From contig JACGWO010000010.1 of NCBI GenBank assembly GCA_034509735.1, forward strand, positions 16,629,193 through 16,693,192: a stretch of DNA of 64,000 nt, given 5' to 3'. A program made the translations under genes and the position numbers. This document shows, one piece after another, positions 34,345 through 45,519 of this stretch. The notes under the pieces are model-generated. The model saw nothing but the letters and a program-made list of their open reading frames with translations. It searched no databases and was not told the origin of the DNA. The first letter of the stretch is position 1. The number at the start of each line of letters is the position of its first letter. Source of the DNA: Sesamum alatum. Its lineage: Eukaryota; Streptophyta; Magnoliopsida; Lamiales; Pedaliaceae.

Positions 34345-34842
34345 ATTAATTACACTTAGACCCCTTCTGAAAATATAAAATTACACTTTCTCCCAAAAGA
34401 TTTTAAAATTACACTTATACCCCCTCCAAAACTTCTCCGTTTACACCTGGCCCCCTTCCGTTAGAGTTTGGATGGAGAAAATTTATGTCAGCAAAGAAAA
34501 ATTACATAAATTTTCAATTTTACCCCTCATTTAACATTCTTATGTATAGTTTTGTACTTATAAGGGAATAGATGTAATTTATATATAGAGAGTGTAAGGT
34601 TAAAATTATTACATTTTTCTCTTATAACTACAAAAATATTACATGGGGATGTTAAATGAAGGGTAAAACTGAAATTTATGTAAAACTTTTTATTAACGCC
34701 AGCATTTTTCATCAAAATTCTAATGAGAGAAGGTTATGTGTAAACGGTGAATTTTCGGATAGGGTGTAAGTGTAATTCTAAAACTTATCTGGGGAAAAGT
34801 GTAATTTCACATTTTCAGAGGGGATCTAAGTGTAATTAACCC
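34345..34842. mobile_element. Mutator-type MITE with long TIRs and 9-bp target duplication
   Basis: The ends (ggattaattacacttaga / tctaagtgtaattaaccc) begin inverted repeats that remain alignable for about 200 bp ('aaaattacacttt', 'ttacacttataccc', 'gtttacac'). Flanking 9-mers ttcaatttt (34336-34344) and tttaatttt (34843-34851) match at 8 of 9. Non-coding. Confidence 0.78.
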
Positions 34843-34851
34843 TTTAATTTT

Positions 34852-35404
34852 TTTATACTTGTTTTTTGAAAATAACAATGCGTCTCAATGTATAACATAA
34901 TAGTATATATTTCATTAATGTAAGTGGCAACCTCATAAACCATCGTTAACATCTTTCCATAATGCAAAACCAGACGATTCCTATATATATATATATATAT
35001 TTGCTTTCTGATGTCTAATTTTACATCGCTTATGTATTTTTCATTTTTGTGTTTTAGTTAAACTTCTTTTCGTCATCTTTTAAATATTCCTTTTTTACTT
35101 TTTTTTTATGAGAATCTACTATGAAATACTTTTACTTCTTTTGTGTTTTGTTCATTAGATTTCATGTTTTATTTATTTAAAACTGATATGTACAACCAAA
35201 ATGTTTTCATTCGTTTTAGTATTTGGTAAGTTCATATTAATTTTTATTCGTAGGTATTATTTTCTTTTCATAAACTACATAAATATAAATATAATATATA
35301 TTATCTACTTATTTTCTAATTTAAAAGTTCAGGATAGTAAATTCAATCTGACAGAAGAAATTATTCATTAAAAAATAATTTGATTACTTTATAGTATTTA
35401 TGAT
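34852..35404. other. AT-rich spacer, no gene seen
   Basis: Low-complexity sequence with an AT dinucleotide run near 34983-34999. It ends abruptly at the truncated gypsy pol. Confidence 0.4.
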
Positions 35405-35409
35405 AATTA

Positions 35410-36860
35410 ATGGGCAAGTACTTGACAAAAATCCAAGAAGTGAGGAAGAAGTTTGACACATTCACCTTGGAGCAAATTCCGAGGACTGAGAATGAAGAAG
35501 CAGATCAGTTGGCTAAGCTAGCCAGTTCATTGGCTCCCCTGAAGAGCAGGAAGATAACATTGTTGAACCAAGAGCACCCGGACGTGAACAAAGAGGAGAG
35601 TGAAGTCCTGATGACAAAAGGAGCTCCATTTGAGTGGATGGAGGAGCTAGAAGCATATCTAAAATTTGGGAAAGTATCCCAGGATCCCAAGCAAGCTAGG
35701 ACACTTCGCGCGAGAGCAGGTAGGTTTACCCTGATTGGCGGGGAGCTGTATGAAAGAGGATTCTCGTAGCCATACCTCAAGTGCATAAATAAAGACAAGG
35801 CAGAGTACGTTCTGAGGAAAATCCACGAGGGAAGCTGTGGCAACCACTCAGGTGGTAGATCCCTACCGCAAAAGGCCCTGAGGCAAGGGTATTTTTGGCC
35901 AACCATGCAAGCAGATGCCAGGGATTTAGTGAGGAAGTGCCGAAAATGTCAAGAACACGCAAATATTGCTCACGTCCCAGCTGCAGACATGCAACCTCTA
36001 CAGATATCTTGCCCTTTCGACCAGTGGGGATGGATATAGTAGGGAAGCTTCCCCGGGCAACCGGCCAACGAGAGTACTTGCTAGTAGCAGTGGATTATTT
36101 TTCGAAGTGGGTGGAAGTAGAGGCACTAAGCAGGATTACAGAGAAGGAAGTCATCAGGTTCGTCTAGAAAAATATCATATGTCGCTTCAGCATCCCCAGA
36201 GCTTTCGTGATGGACAATGGCACGCAGTTTCAGGGATCTAAATTTCGCCAATGGTGCCAAGAATTGAAGATAAAGCAGTACTTCACGTCGGTGGCAACGC
36301 CGCAATCCAATGGCCAAGCTGAAGTGACCAATCGGATAATCCTCCAGAATTTGAAGACAAGACTGGAAGATGCCAAGGGCAATTGGGTCGAAGAGCTTCC
36401 GGGAGTACTTTGGGCATACCGAACCACCCCACGCCGGAGCACAGGGGAAACTCCTTTCAGTCTAGTCTATGGGTCGGAGGCCATCATCCTAGTGGAGATT
36501 GGGGAAGAGACACTCCGAGTGAAGTATTACGAGCCGACGAGCAATGAAGAGGAAAGGAGAGTCGACCTCGACTTTTTGGAAGAGCTAAGGAGTAGCGCGA
36601 ATGTCAGAACTGAAGCATACAAGACGTTGATGGCGAAAGCCTACAACGGTAAAGTCAGACATCGAGATTTCCAAGTAGGCGACCTCGTTCTACGGAGGGC
36701 TGACGCTACAGGAAACATTGGGAAGCTAGACGCCAAATGGACCGGGCTGTATCAAGTGATTGAGATCCTGGGGAAAGGAACATACCGTCTGCAAAAATTA
36801 GATGGAAAGGAGGTACCACGTACATGGAACGTGGTTAACCTAAAGAAATATTTTGTGTAA
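35410..36860 (+). pseudogene. gypsy RNase H (end) and integrase
   Basis: The frame opens in the C-terminal part of the archaeal-type RNase H (TLEQIPRTENEEADQLAKLA). An amber stop at 35767-35769 follows. The HHCC zinc finger comes next (KIHEGSCGNHSGG ... CRKCQEH, 35818-35960). After a frameshift near 36030 comes the core with all three catalytic residues (GMDIVG, VMDNGTQF, GQAEVTN). A further stop lies at 36165-36167. The last 217 codons (36207-36860) are open and end in a typical Tat-type C-terminus (DFQVGDLVLRR ... GTYRLQKLDG, NLKKYFV). Confidence 0.93.
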
Positions 36861-36994
36861 ACTTTTTCATGTTTCCAGTTGTATGGAGTTTTTCGTCCAA
36901 TATTCTCTTGTAATTCACAATATGTTAATGAAATTTTCTTTTTCGCAAATTCTGACCACTCATATGTTTTAATTTGTTGCAAAGAAAAAAAGAG

Positions 36995-37141
36995 AGAGGG
37001 ATTGCCTCTCACCGAGGGACTGCCCCGAGACAAAAAGGAGAGGGACTGCCTCTCACCGGGGGACTGCCCCGTGACAATAAGGAGAAGGACTGGTTCTCAC
37101 CGGGGGATTGCCCCGAGATTACCAAGAGAGGGACTGCCTCC
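36995..37141 (+). repeat. 44-bp tandem repeat, 3.3 units
   Basis: Units start at 36995, 37039, 37083 and 37127 (agagggaytgcctctcac... with gggactgccccg). The position just after pol and before the antisense gene is typical for minisatellites in Tat-type elements. Confidence 0.92.
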
Positions 37142-37391
37142 CTAACTTATTTAAAAAAAAAAAAAAACAAACGAAACAAACACACACTAGCTAAACAAAG
37201 AAGGTTTGCCTCGCAGAGATATTAAAATATGATAAACATAAGATTTTTTATTGAAAGTCCAATGTTGGAAAGAAAAGAACAATACTGAAAACTAGATTTA
37301 TAAAGATAAAACTACTACTAAAAAATAATAAACCCTAAACAAATCTGAAATTTACGAAAAGGAATTCAAGTAAATAAATCCTAAGGACTGA

Positions 37392-39561
37392 CTAATTCTT
37401 CTCTATGACTGAAGGCAGGTTTCCACCAACAGGAGCCTCGTCAACCATATCATCGACATTCCCACCATCGCCATCCTCATCCCCTTCCTCATCAGGAACT
37501 TTGGGATCAAGAAACATAAAGTCTTCATCACCAAACCGGCCGCTGCTCCTCAAAGTGGCGCGACATTGCCGGATTACTTGATCATACACCTCGCTGGCCT
37601 TGTTAAGAACAGCTTGGTGGAATTCATCTAAGTCCACATATTTTTCCTTAAAGTCATCCCACACACGCTCCAAGTAGGCCTTGCCGGCATCAGACTTCAG
37701 GAAGGTCTTCCCCGAGGTAACCTCCCGGTTGAAGCTTTCCTTCCACTTGAGTTGTTCAGAAGAAGCAGGCTTGAGCTCCTCTTGGCAGCGCTTCAAGTCT
37801 TTTCGCGCGTCGTCGAAGGCATCCTTCAGACGATCTATCTCCTTCTCGTGATTACTCAACCGCAGCTCAGTAGCTTCTGCTAAGTTGATAACCTAAAAAG
37901 GATATACCTCAATTAGACATGTGAGGACAGAAAAAGAAGAATCAACAAAAAAAGTTATGAACAACATACCGTGGCAGCTTCGCCTTGCATAAGACGAGTG
38001 AGGGTGACTGTGAGGAGGGCACCAAGTAGTGTCACATCATAGGGACTCACTAGATCCCTGGATCTTTTATGAGCAAGATCCACATCTGCTGCATCCCAAA
38101 AAGAGGAGATGTCTCCCTGTCTGTTCGTCCCATAGGTGAAGAGACCTTTTCCTACTCCATGACGAGGAGGATCTACTTCGCCTTCTCGGGGCGTTTGGAG
38201 GCGTTGCCTTCAGGTGGGGGGGGAGGAGCGCCCTTCGTGACGAGTTGAGGGCCCCGGGGGATCCTGGGCCTGGGCAGGAGGTGAGCGCCGGCGACTGCCC
38301 TCTCCCCTCCTTGGTGGGGGGAGAGGAGGGATGATGGGAACTTGAGGCATTCTCTTTGTCACGGAAACGATGGACGTCATGGAGGGAGATCTTCTTTCCT
38401 CCTGCAAACAAGTCAACATAGGAAAAAGTGAGAAAACATCAAAAAAAAAATTTACAAGGCAAGTAAAAACAGGAAAGTTAAATACCGGCAGGCCCTAAAC
38501 TTTTGACGTCAAAGAGTTGGTCGAACAGCCCAACCCCGATGAAGGAGAGACGAAGATTAGGAACGGGGTCGGGCACAGAACATGATTCCCCCCAAGGGGC
38601 AGTTAATCCCCAGGACGAGTCATTTACAAACAAAAACTTCTCTTTCCAAGGACCCTTAGAAGAGACATTACCCCCAAGAATCTTGCAATTTCCCCGAGGA
38701 TAGAAATAGAAGTAAGAAGAATCGTTGGGTACCTTCCTAACAGTGAATAAAGTATAAAAGGCTTCAAGTGATGGGGTCAAGTCGAGCTCCTCAAAACGTT
38801 GAAAGAACCCTCTAAAACTTACAAAAGAGTTTGGGGTAAATTGACTAATGCTCAGGGTAGTACGGGTGATAATTTGGAGTAGCAGAGGATGAGGGGGAAG
38901 AGTGAAACCCGAGGAAAAGAACGACAAATACACGGTAAAATACCCAGGAGGGGGAAATTTGATCCTATCATCAATACTAGGCAGCAAGAGGGCGAACTCA
39001 GAAGAAGCGTTGACACTAGCTTCTAGGGAACGGAATTCTTCAAAACTCACACGACAAAGGCAACTATCAACATCCATTATACGACAACGAGATTTTGAGT
39101 GGGGGGACTGAAGAGGACTCAGTTCCATCTAGACCAGAGTCAACAAGATCAGTTGCAAGTGGGGACAAGAGTGGGGGAGTATCTCGAGAACTTGACTCAA
39201 AGGACGGATTTGGGGAAGGAGATGGACAAGCGGGAAGGTTCCGAATCGCTTCAATCACCTCGTGATCAAAGTCCACGATATCCGGTCCCAAGTGAGAAGC
39301 TGAAGGAGGAGAGGAATCTAGACTTATAACCGGAGCGGAAGCAGCAGGAGGCGCCCCTCGGGCGGGAACCGGCCGAGGACCGGCACCTCGGCCAAAATCT
39401 GGCCGAGGTGCGGGATCTGGCCGAGGCAGGGTGCCTCGGCCAGATTCTGGTCGAGGCGGGCTGCCTCGACCAGCGCCGCGTCGGGGCAGTCCCCGGCCCC
39501 GGCTCGGCGGCGTGGAAGTCCTCCCCCACGGGACCCCGGCGCTGTTCGAATTGTTCGACAT
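37392..39561 (-). pseudogene. antisense multi-exon accessory gene ('putative gypsy type transposon' domain, coiled coil)
   Basis: It starts at ATG 39561 with an Arg/Gly/Pro-rich low-complexity N-terminus (repeats of RPDFGRGAGPRP type, to about 39330). A frameshift near 39110, probably in a G run, leads to the domain segment FPPPGYFTVYLSFFSSG and FTPNSFVSFRGFFQRFEEL (about 38960-38770). A GPWKEKFLFV motif follows. Clear introns lie at 38485-38402 and 37969-37893 (GT...AG, minus strand). The last exon, in frame with ALLTVTLTRLMQGEAAT, encodes a coiled coil (LRLSNHEKEIDRLKDAFDDA) and an acidic tail with stop at 37392. The middle exon needs a frameshift near the nine-C run at 38215. Same architecture as the accessory genes at 6517 and 24875, but a different family. 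Function unknown. Confidence 0.8.
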
Positions 39562-40054
39562 GACACAGATTTTTTAAAGAAAAAAGAAGGAGAAAGAAGA
39601 AAAGGATCGAGACCTCGTTTTTTTTGGATGAATAAAGAAGTATTTTTTGAAAGAATATTTTGGAAACACTAACGCGGAGAACAGAAAAATTAAATGGAGC
39701 AGTGGGAAGGTGAAAGACTAAATACCCGAGTTAAAGCGTTTCGGTATTCTTATTTTTTCTTTTCTTTTGAGGAGACGACGAAGGCAAGAGGATGCACAAT
39801 GAAAAAATTGAGGACATGTTACCTCCTATTTATATAGGACGGAAGAGTCCAAGTTGAAGAAGGAGTAATAAAAGAGAAGAATCCTAGCAGGAATGCATTT
39901 CATTTGAAGAAAGAGAGTTGGACAAGAAGAAGGACTCCCAGATGGAATAAGGAGAGTAAAAAGAAGTCTGTTCCAAAGAGAAGTTGATTCAAAGTCAGAT
40001 TGCTACTTGGAACTTTCAGGTTTCTAAGGAAATTCCTGAAAGTCGGGGGGCTAC
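39562..40054. other. leader of the antisense gene and pre-LTR region; polypurine tract at 40041-40050
   Basis: No gene. Directly before the LTR the sequence reads gaaagtcgggggg, a polypurine tract for the plus-strand element. The antisense gene's promoter should lie here or in the LTR. No clear TATA box was identified on the minus strand. Confidence 0.5.
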
Positions 40055-40400
40055 TGATGAGGAGAAAAATATTATCTACGAAAAGGCCCTCCAACTTATG
40101 GAAAACTACACAAATGCCCCAAATGGAAGTTAAAGGGGAAGTTAGAGGGAGTTAAGAGATGGAAGTTAAGAAAGGAGTGGGCACGTGAAATTACCGTCAT
40201 ACCCTCGGCAGATCAAATTCTAGACCGTAGGATCGAAGGGTTAAATTGTAACTTCACCCCCAAAAATTTACTATAAATAGGCGGTGAATTCATTTGTAAC
40301 CTTACCTTTTTTTATATATGAAATTCATACTTTACACGTTTTTCTTGACTTTTCCTAGCTTCTTGTGTTGATGTGGTGCAAACGTGCATAGGCTACATTC
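40055..40400 (+). mobile_element. 3' LTR of the truncated Tat element
   Basis: This starts TGATGAGGAG right after the polypurine tract. A TATA box (ctataaatagg) is at about 40272. The right edge is uncertain because the partner LTR is missing; it probably ends near 'gatgtggtgca' (40369-40379) or a little beyond. Confidence 0.6.
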
Positions 40401-40984
40401 TTTCCAAATTATACACCATCAAATATGTACATTAATGTTAGTCGAATATCGACATTGATATATAATTGATATTCTCTTTGTTAACGAAATGACTATTTTC
40501 TAGTCGTATAATTTTTAATGTCGGTAATTTATATTTTTTCAACAAATATAATATTAATAGGATTTATTTTTTTTTATAAATAACAATTTATTAAGTAATG
40601 AAACAATTTCTCCTTTTCAATTGAAAGAAAAATTAAATACCAATAACATGTTTTAAAATTTTAAGAGAGAGAAAGTGTATTTGTGGTGTGAGGGTGTGCG
40701 TGGAGAGAGAGAGAGAGAGAGAGCATGTATGGGTGTGTGTGAATGAGGGTATTTTTGTCTAATTACACATTAATTTTGTAGAGCTTATAAGATCTTAAGA
40801 AAAAAGTTAGAGGAGGTTAACTTTTTTCTAAAGAGCTTATAATATCCAAAACATCTTATTTTGAGATCTTATAAGCTCTTTAAATCAAAATTTGCCAAAC
40901 GATTTTTTAGAACTTATAAGCTCTCAAACATCTTATAAGATATTTTGAGAAGCTTATAAGCTTAGCCAAACACCCTCTAAGAAT
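40401..40984. other. AT-rich spacer with GA microsatellite and MITE-like end
   Basis: A GA run lies at about 40702-40723. Several copies of 'agcttataag' and a 'ggctaa...caaacaccctc' type end (40960-40980) resemble a hAT/Harbinger MITE terminus. The opposite end could not be defined. Confidence 0.35.
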
Positions 40985-41815
40985 CGAAAAGATTTACTTT
41001 AGTGCTCAATATTTAATTTTAATTTTACAATAGTCTTTATTTCTTGAATTTGTTTTAAATTAGTCCTTTCGGTATGTATTTTTTTATATTACCCTTATAA
41101 ATATTTTCATATCTATAAAAAGATATTCAGTCCCTCACTTTATATTTTTCAATTTGCAATTTGGTCCCTCACACATTTAGAAAAACATAACCATTTTAAT
41201 TAGAAGAATTTATCATTGAACAGTTATCTAGATAATAACTTGATCAATGACATATAAATATAATTATTTTGAATTTATTGAACTTGAATATTTTAAAATG
41301 AAAAGCACTTGAATAAATAAGTTAAAGAAAAAAACAAGTTTAAATAAAAAAATATAGTAAAAATATTTAAACAAAAAATCTTCTGACATAGAACACAAAT
41401 AACAAAATGAACATGGTAGTTAAAATATTGAAGAAATTGCTATGTTTTTCATTTAAACTTTTCTCTCCAATTTTACTCAAGTATTTTATTTTTTATTTAT
41501 TTAAAAATTGCAAGAAGTTCATTACATTCACAAATATTATGTTTATATGTCATTATTGATCAAGTTAATTTTTAAATAATTGGCCAACTATAAATACTTT
41601 CAATTGAAAAGTGATTATATTTTTTCAAATTTTTATGTAAGGAACCAAATTGCAGGGATTAAGATGATTTTTTTTAGAAAATAAAAAGTTTTATAAGTGC
41701 AATATAGAAAAATCACCCATCAAAAAGACTAATTTAGAGTGAATAAAAAAGACAAGCACTATTTTGAATTAAGTTAAACTCAAATATCGGGGATTAAAAT
41801 AAATTTTATCCAATT
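40985..41815. mobile_element. long-TIR non-autonomous element, probable
   Basis: The left end (aaaagatttactttagtgctcaatattt) pairs with the reverse complement of the right end. Blocks continue inward, including 'taaattagtc', 'cttataaa' and 'caatttggt(t)cc'. Highly diverged, non-coding, target duplication not found. The intact gypsy element begins about 30 bp further on. Confidence 0.45.
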
Positions 41816-41843
41816 AACAATAGATAATGAAACTTTTTATAGT

Positions 41844-42465
41844 TGTTGACGTCAAAATATTTTGGGAATAAATTATCAATTAAAGCCCAAATAAATCGGC
41901 TAGCAATTGGGTTCCAAAACAAAAATTCATAATAAAATTGGACTCATCATGAAGAAATTTAATACATAAGCCCATATTAAATTTGGGTTTTATGTCAATT
42001 CAATATATATATATATATAGTATTTTGGGTTGGCTAAATTGGGCTAGGTACATATTCAAAGATGCAGTCCATCAGAAGACCAGCTCATGGTGATAAAGCC
42101 CAATGGAAGAGCCCAAACTGCTAAAGCTCAGCTCATGCCAATATGTAGGGGCCTCAACCTCACGAAAAGAGATACATACAACACAAGTAAAAAATCTAGC
42201 AAGAGCAAGTCCAAAGCTTTCTCCTACGACGAAGCTCTGCAATTACAAGGCTTCAATACGAAATTTCAAAGTGGTACGTGATCGCCTTCTACAAATCAAG
42301 AGGGAGATTACACATCCGATTCAAGAACAAGTTCCAAGCCCTTGAATTCACATTCGTAGAGAAGAATCAGGGGGTTACTTTAAAATTCAGAGATTGTAAA
42401 CCACTTTATATTCAAATTAATATATCATTTGATCCATATTTTTCTTGTCGTGTAATTATTTTTTC
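41844..42465 (+). mobile_element. 5' LTR, truncated at its right end
   Basis: This aligns with the 3' LTR from TGTTGACGTC to 'gtgtaattatttttt' at about 42465. After that the 3' LTR continues for about 24 bp that are missing here. The TATA box of the 3' LTR (tataaata) is 'tatgtagg' at the same place. It also lacks about 12 bp of the 3' LTR near 53576. Confidence 0.85.
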
Positions 42466-42484
42466 GTCCAAAAATCTAGTTATT

Positions 42485-43970
42485 CCACAACCTCCATTGT
42501 CGCGTTGTCCGTCCAACAGCTGCAGGAGATGGTCGCTAGCACCATCAAGGCTCAATAAGGTGGATCTGCACAGCACTTGCCTGCCTACTCGAAGCCATAC
42601 ACCAAGCGAGTCGATTCCTTGTGGATGTCGATGGGCTATCAACCGCCAAAGTTGCAGCAATTGGATGGAAAAGACAACCCCAAGCAGCATATCGCCCACT
42701 TCATCGAGATGTGCAACAATGCCGGTACCAACGGCGACCTCTTGGTGAAACAATTCGTCCGATCACTCAAAGGTAATGCTTTTGATTGGTATGTGGACTT
42801 AGAGCCTGAGTCAATTGATAGTTGGGAGGAGATGGAAAGAGAGTTTCTCAACCGCTTTTACAGCACTCGGCGCACGGTGAGCATGATTGAACTCACCAAT
42901 ACAAGACAATGGAAGGATGAACCGGTTGTTGACTATATCAACCGTTCGCGTTCCTTGAGCTTAAACTGCAAGGACAAAATTTTAGAGGCGTCGGCCATAG
43001 AGATGTGCATTCAAGGTATGCACTGGGGGCTTCTCTACATTCTCCAAGGGATCAAGCCAAAAAACTTCAAAGAATTGGCTACGCGTGTCCATGACATGGA
43101 GTTGCGTATCGCCAACCACAAAACCGCCTTCCCGATTGACGACCAAAGAAAGGACAAGAAAGATTCGAGGAGAGGCAAGAAATTTGTCAAACCAAGTGTC
43201 AAGGAGTCCATGGCCATCAAGACGGCTCCTGTCAAGATCTCTTCAAATGATAAAAAGAAGTTGGAAAAGCCTGAGGACCCACATATGACGAGCGACAGAC
43301 GTCGGCCTACGTTGAAAGAAATGCAAGAGAAGGAATGCCCATTCCCCGACTCTGACGTGCCCTATTTTTCAACGAGCTCTTAGAGAGAAAGTTAATTGAG
43401 TTGCCAGAGTCAAAGTGTCCGGACGAAGCCAGGAGGGTGAACGACCCCAAGTATTGCAGGTATCACCGAGTGGTTAGTCATCCCATAGAGAAGTGCTTCG
43501 TGGTCAAGGAAAAGATCATGGCACTAGCCAAAGAAGGGAAGATAATCTTGGATATCGAAGAGACAGCGGGAGCAAACGTTGTCAGCATCACTCCGGCGAA
43601 TAGTGTGCAAGTCTCAAAAGAAAAGCTAAAAGTCAAGCAATCAATCACAACATCATCCTTGCTCCGGTTTGGGAATCTTGAACCGATACAAGTAGAAGCT
43701 TCATCCGTCAACAAGAAAGAGGAACCCACCGACGATAACGAAGGATGGACCCTCGTGACGCGTCGACAAAGACAAAGACGGCATGTCGACAAGCTCCACC
43801 CTATACTCCCAAGGAAGCCACTATTGAACAAACGCCCGCGGCGTGTGCAGACGAAAAACAAGTCAGAGAAAATGACCCGCCAACGCCTTCCAGTGACTTT
43901 AAAAGAGTTCTTCCCACGGACATTTTTTTAGCGGAAGAACAAGACCGCGAGTGCTTCTCCAAGTAAAGAT
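42485..43970 (+). pseudogene. gypsy gag
   Basis: The frame is recognisable from about 42490 (VALSVQQLQEMVASTIKAQ), immediately after LTR sequence, with a TAA in place of a Tyr codon at about 42555. The capsid region follows: YSKPYTKRVDSL, VKQFVRSLKGNAFDWYVDLE and EFLNRFYSTRRTVSMIELTN. After a frameshift near 43375 it continues as ELLERKLIELPESKCP and DPKYCRYHRVVSHPIEKCFV, the zinc-finger-like C/H segment of Tat gags, until another frame change near 43925. It would form the particle core. Confidence 0.92.
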
Positions 43971-43982
43971 AGAAGAGAACCG

Positions 43983-45470
43983 TTGGTCTCTTGCTGCACC
44001 ACCATATCCTTCACAGATAAGGACTTATTGCTTGGCTTAAAGCCGCACAACCGATCACTCTTCGTCTTGGGTTTCGTACAAGAACAAGGAATAAATCGCA
44101 TACTCATAGATGGTGGATCTACTGTCAACATCATGCCGAAGTCCACCATGAATAAGTTGGGCATAACTTTGGAAGACTTATCCCGTAGCCGTTTAACCAT
44201 CCAGGGCTTTGATCAAGGGACTCAACGAGCTATTGGCATGACTCGACTCGAGCTCATCGTAGGGGAATTAAAAGCGAGCACTCTTTTCCACGTCATCAAT
44301 GCAAGAACCTCCTACAACCTGTTGCTAGGAAGGCCGTGACTGCATGAAAATGGAGTTGTTCCCTCCACACTACACCAATGCTTCAAATACATCAAGAACG
44401 GGGAAATCGTGAAAGTTGATGCTGATATGAAACCTTTCGCCGAGGCAGAGTCATACTTCGCTGATGCAAAACTCTACCTCGATCCCGACACCATGCAAGA
44501 AGTGATGCCCTCGAGATTTTCGATTGGTCATTCCATTGAAGAGATACACCCCGAGGCTACGCCCTCTAAAAGCAACAATGAAGTCAGTAAGGTGACGATT
44601 GACGAAGCCCCGACCTGTGAAAGGCACGAGTTCAAGAAACCACCATACTCGCCGGTGTTTCAATATGTGGTTCGGTCAAATGGCAAAGGAAAGCAAAACC
44701 AACCGTAGCAAGATTCCCATTACTCTTCAAGGGAAGGAGACAATTCAAAGAGCCAAGGGCCAATGACTTTCAAGAAATCAAGAATGAGTTAGTCATGCCA
44801 ATTACTGGCCTACGTCCACTAATTTCAAGCGACTCTCCTTTTCCAAAAGACCAACACAAAGACATGCAGGGAGCATTTGGTCCGAAAGCATATCACCTTT
44901 TGGCAAAGTCTGGCTATAATTTTTCGGCGCCATCAAGACCCAACAAGTTAAATCCTGAGTTGACAGGATAAAAAATCTACGGGTTGACAGAGGCGCAACA
45001 CAGATTGAGAAGACAGGCTACCGCGTAGATCAACCCCGTACCGACTTGGGCTTCTCTCCAGATGAACCTGTGAAGATTCATACAAAAAAGAAAAACGAGC
45101 ATGTAACTGCACAATATATTTTCGCAAATGATAAGAGCAATGAAAGTCAACGATCGAATGATAGCCGTGTCTCGGTATTCAACAGGCTCGGCACTCCTAA
45201 TGCGTGTACTTCCCTCTTTGAACGACTAGGCGAGGCAGGAGGAACTTCATCCGGCAATACGAGGCGACGCCAGCGAGGGTCAGTGTTCGACTGCCTTGGA
45301 GACGGCCATGTTCAACACTCTAAGAAAAAAGGTCGTCTTGACGAGACAGAAAAGCCAATGAAAAGTGACGTAAGTGAAATACTTCGTCTATCTCAATCCC
45401 AAGGAGGTAAGACTTCACTTCTAATCATCTCTTGAGGGGGACCAATTAGAATAAGGCAACATGTCACTAG
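43983..45470 (+). pseudogene. gypsy aspartic protease and linker
   Basis: The protease frame (43983-44339) has active site ILIDGGSTVNIMPKS, with Asp present, and ends NLLLGRP. The next codon, normally Trp, is TGA. The frame resumes downstream as STLHQCFKY and FAEAESYFADAKLYL (to 44706). The linker at 45046-45435 carries twice-repeated VFNRLG/LFERLG motifs (45175, 45220) common between protease and RT in Tat elements. Other stops lie between. Confidence 0.88.
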
Positions 45471-45519
45471 GGGATCACACGATTCATCCGACACTCCAAA
45501 TGAAGAAGAGATAGAACTC

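Larger units (their letters stand above)
35405..40400 (+). mobile_element. 5'-truncated Tat-type gypsy element with antisense accessory gene
   Basis: The order is: end of the second RNase H, integrase, 44-bp tandem repeat, antisense accessory gene, leader, polypurine tract, 3' LTR. The 5' LTR, gag, protease, RT and first RNase H are absent. The left junction is abrupt at about 35405. A target duplication cannot be assessed. Confidence 0.82.

Noticed and set aside
36879..37225. Two plus-strand frames over the 44-bp repeat
   Set aside because: The openness comes from repeat units whose length is not a multiple of three. The composition is repetitive and there is no domain.
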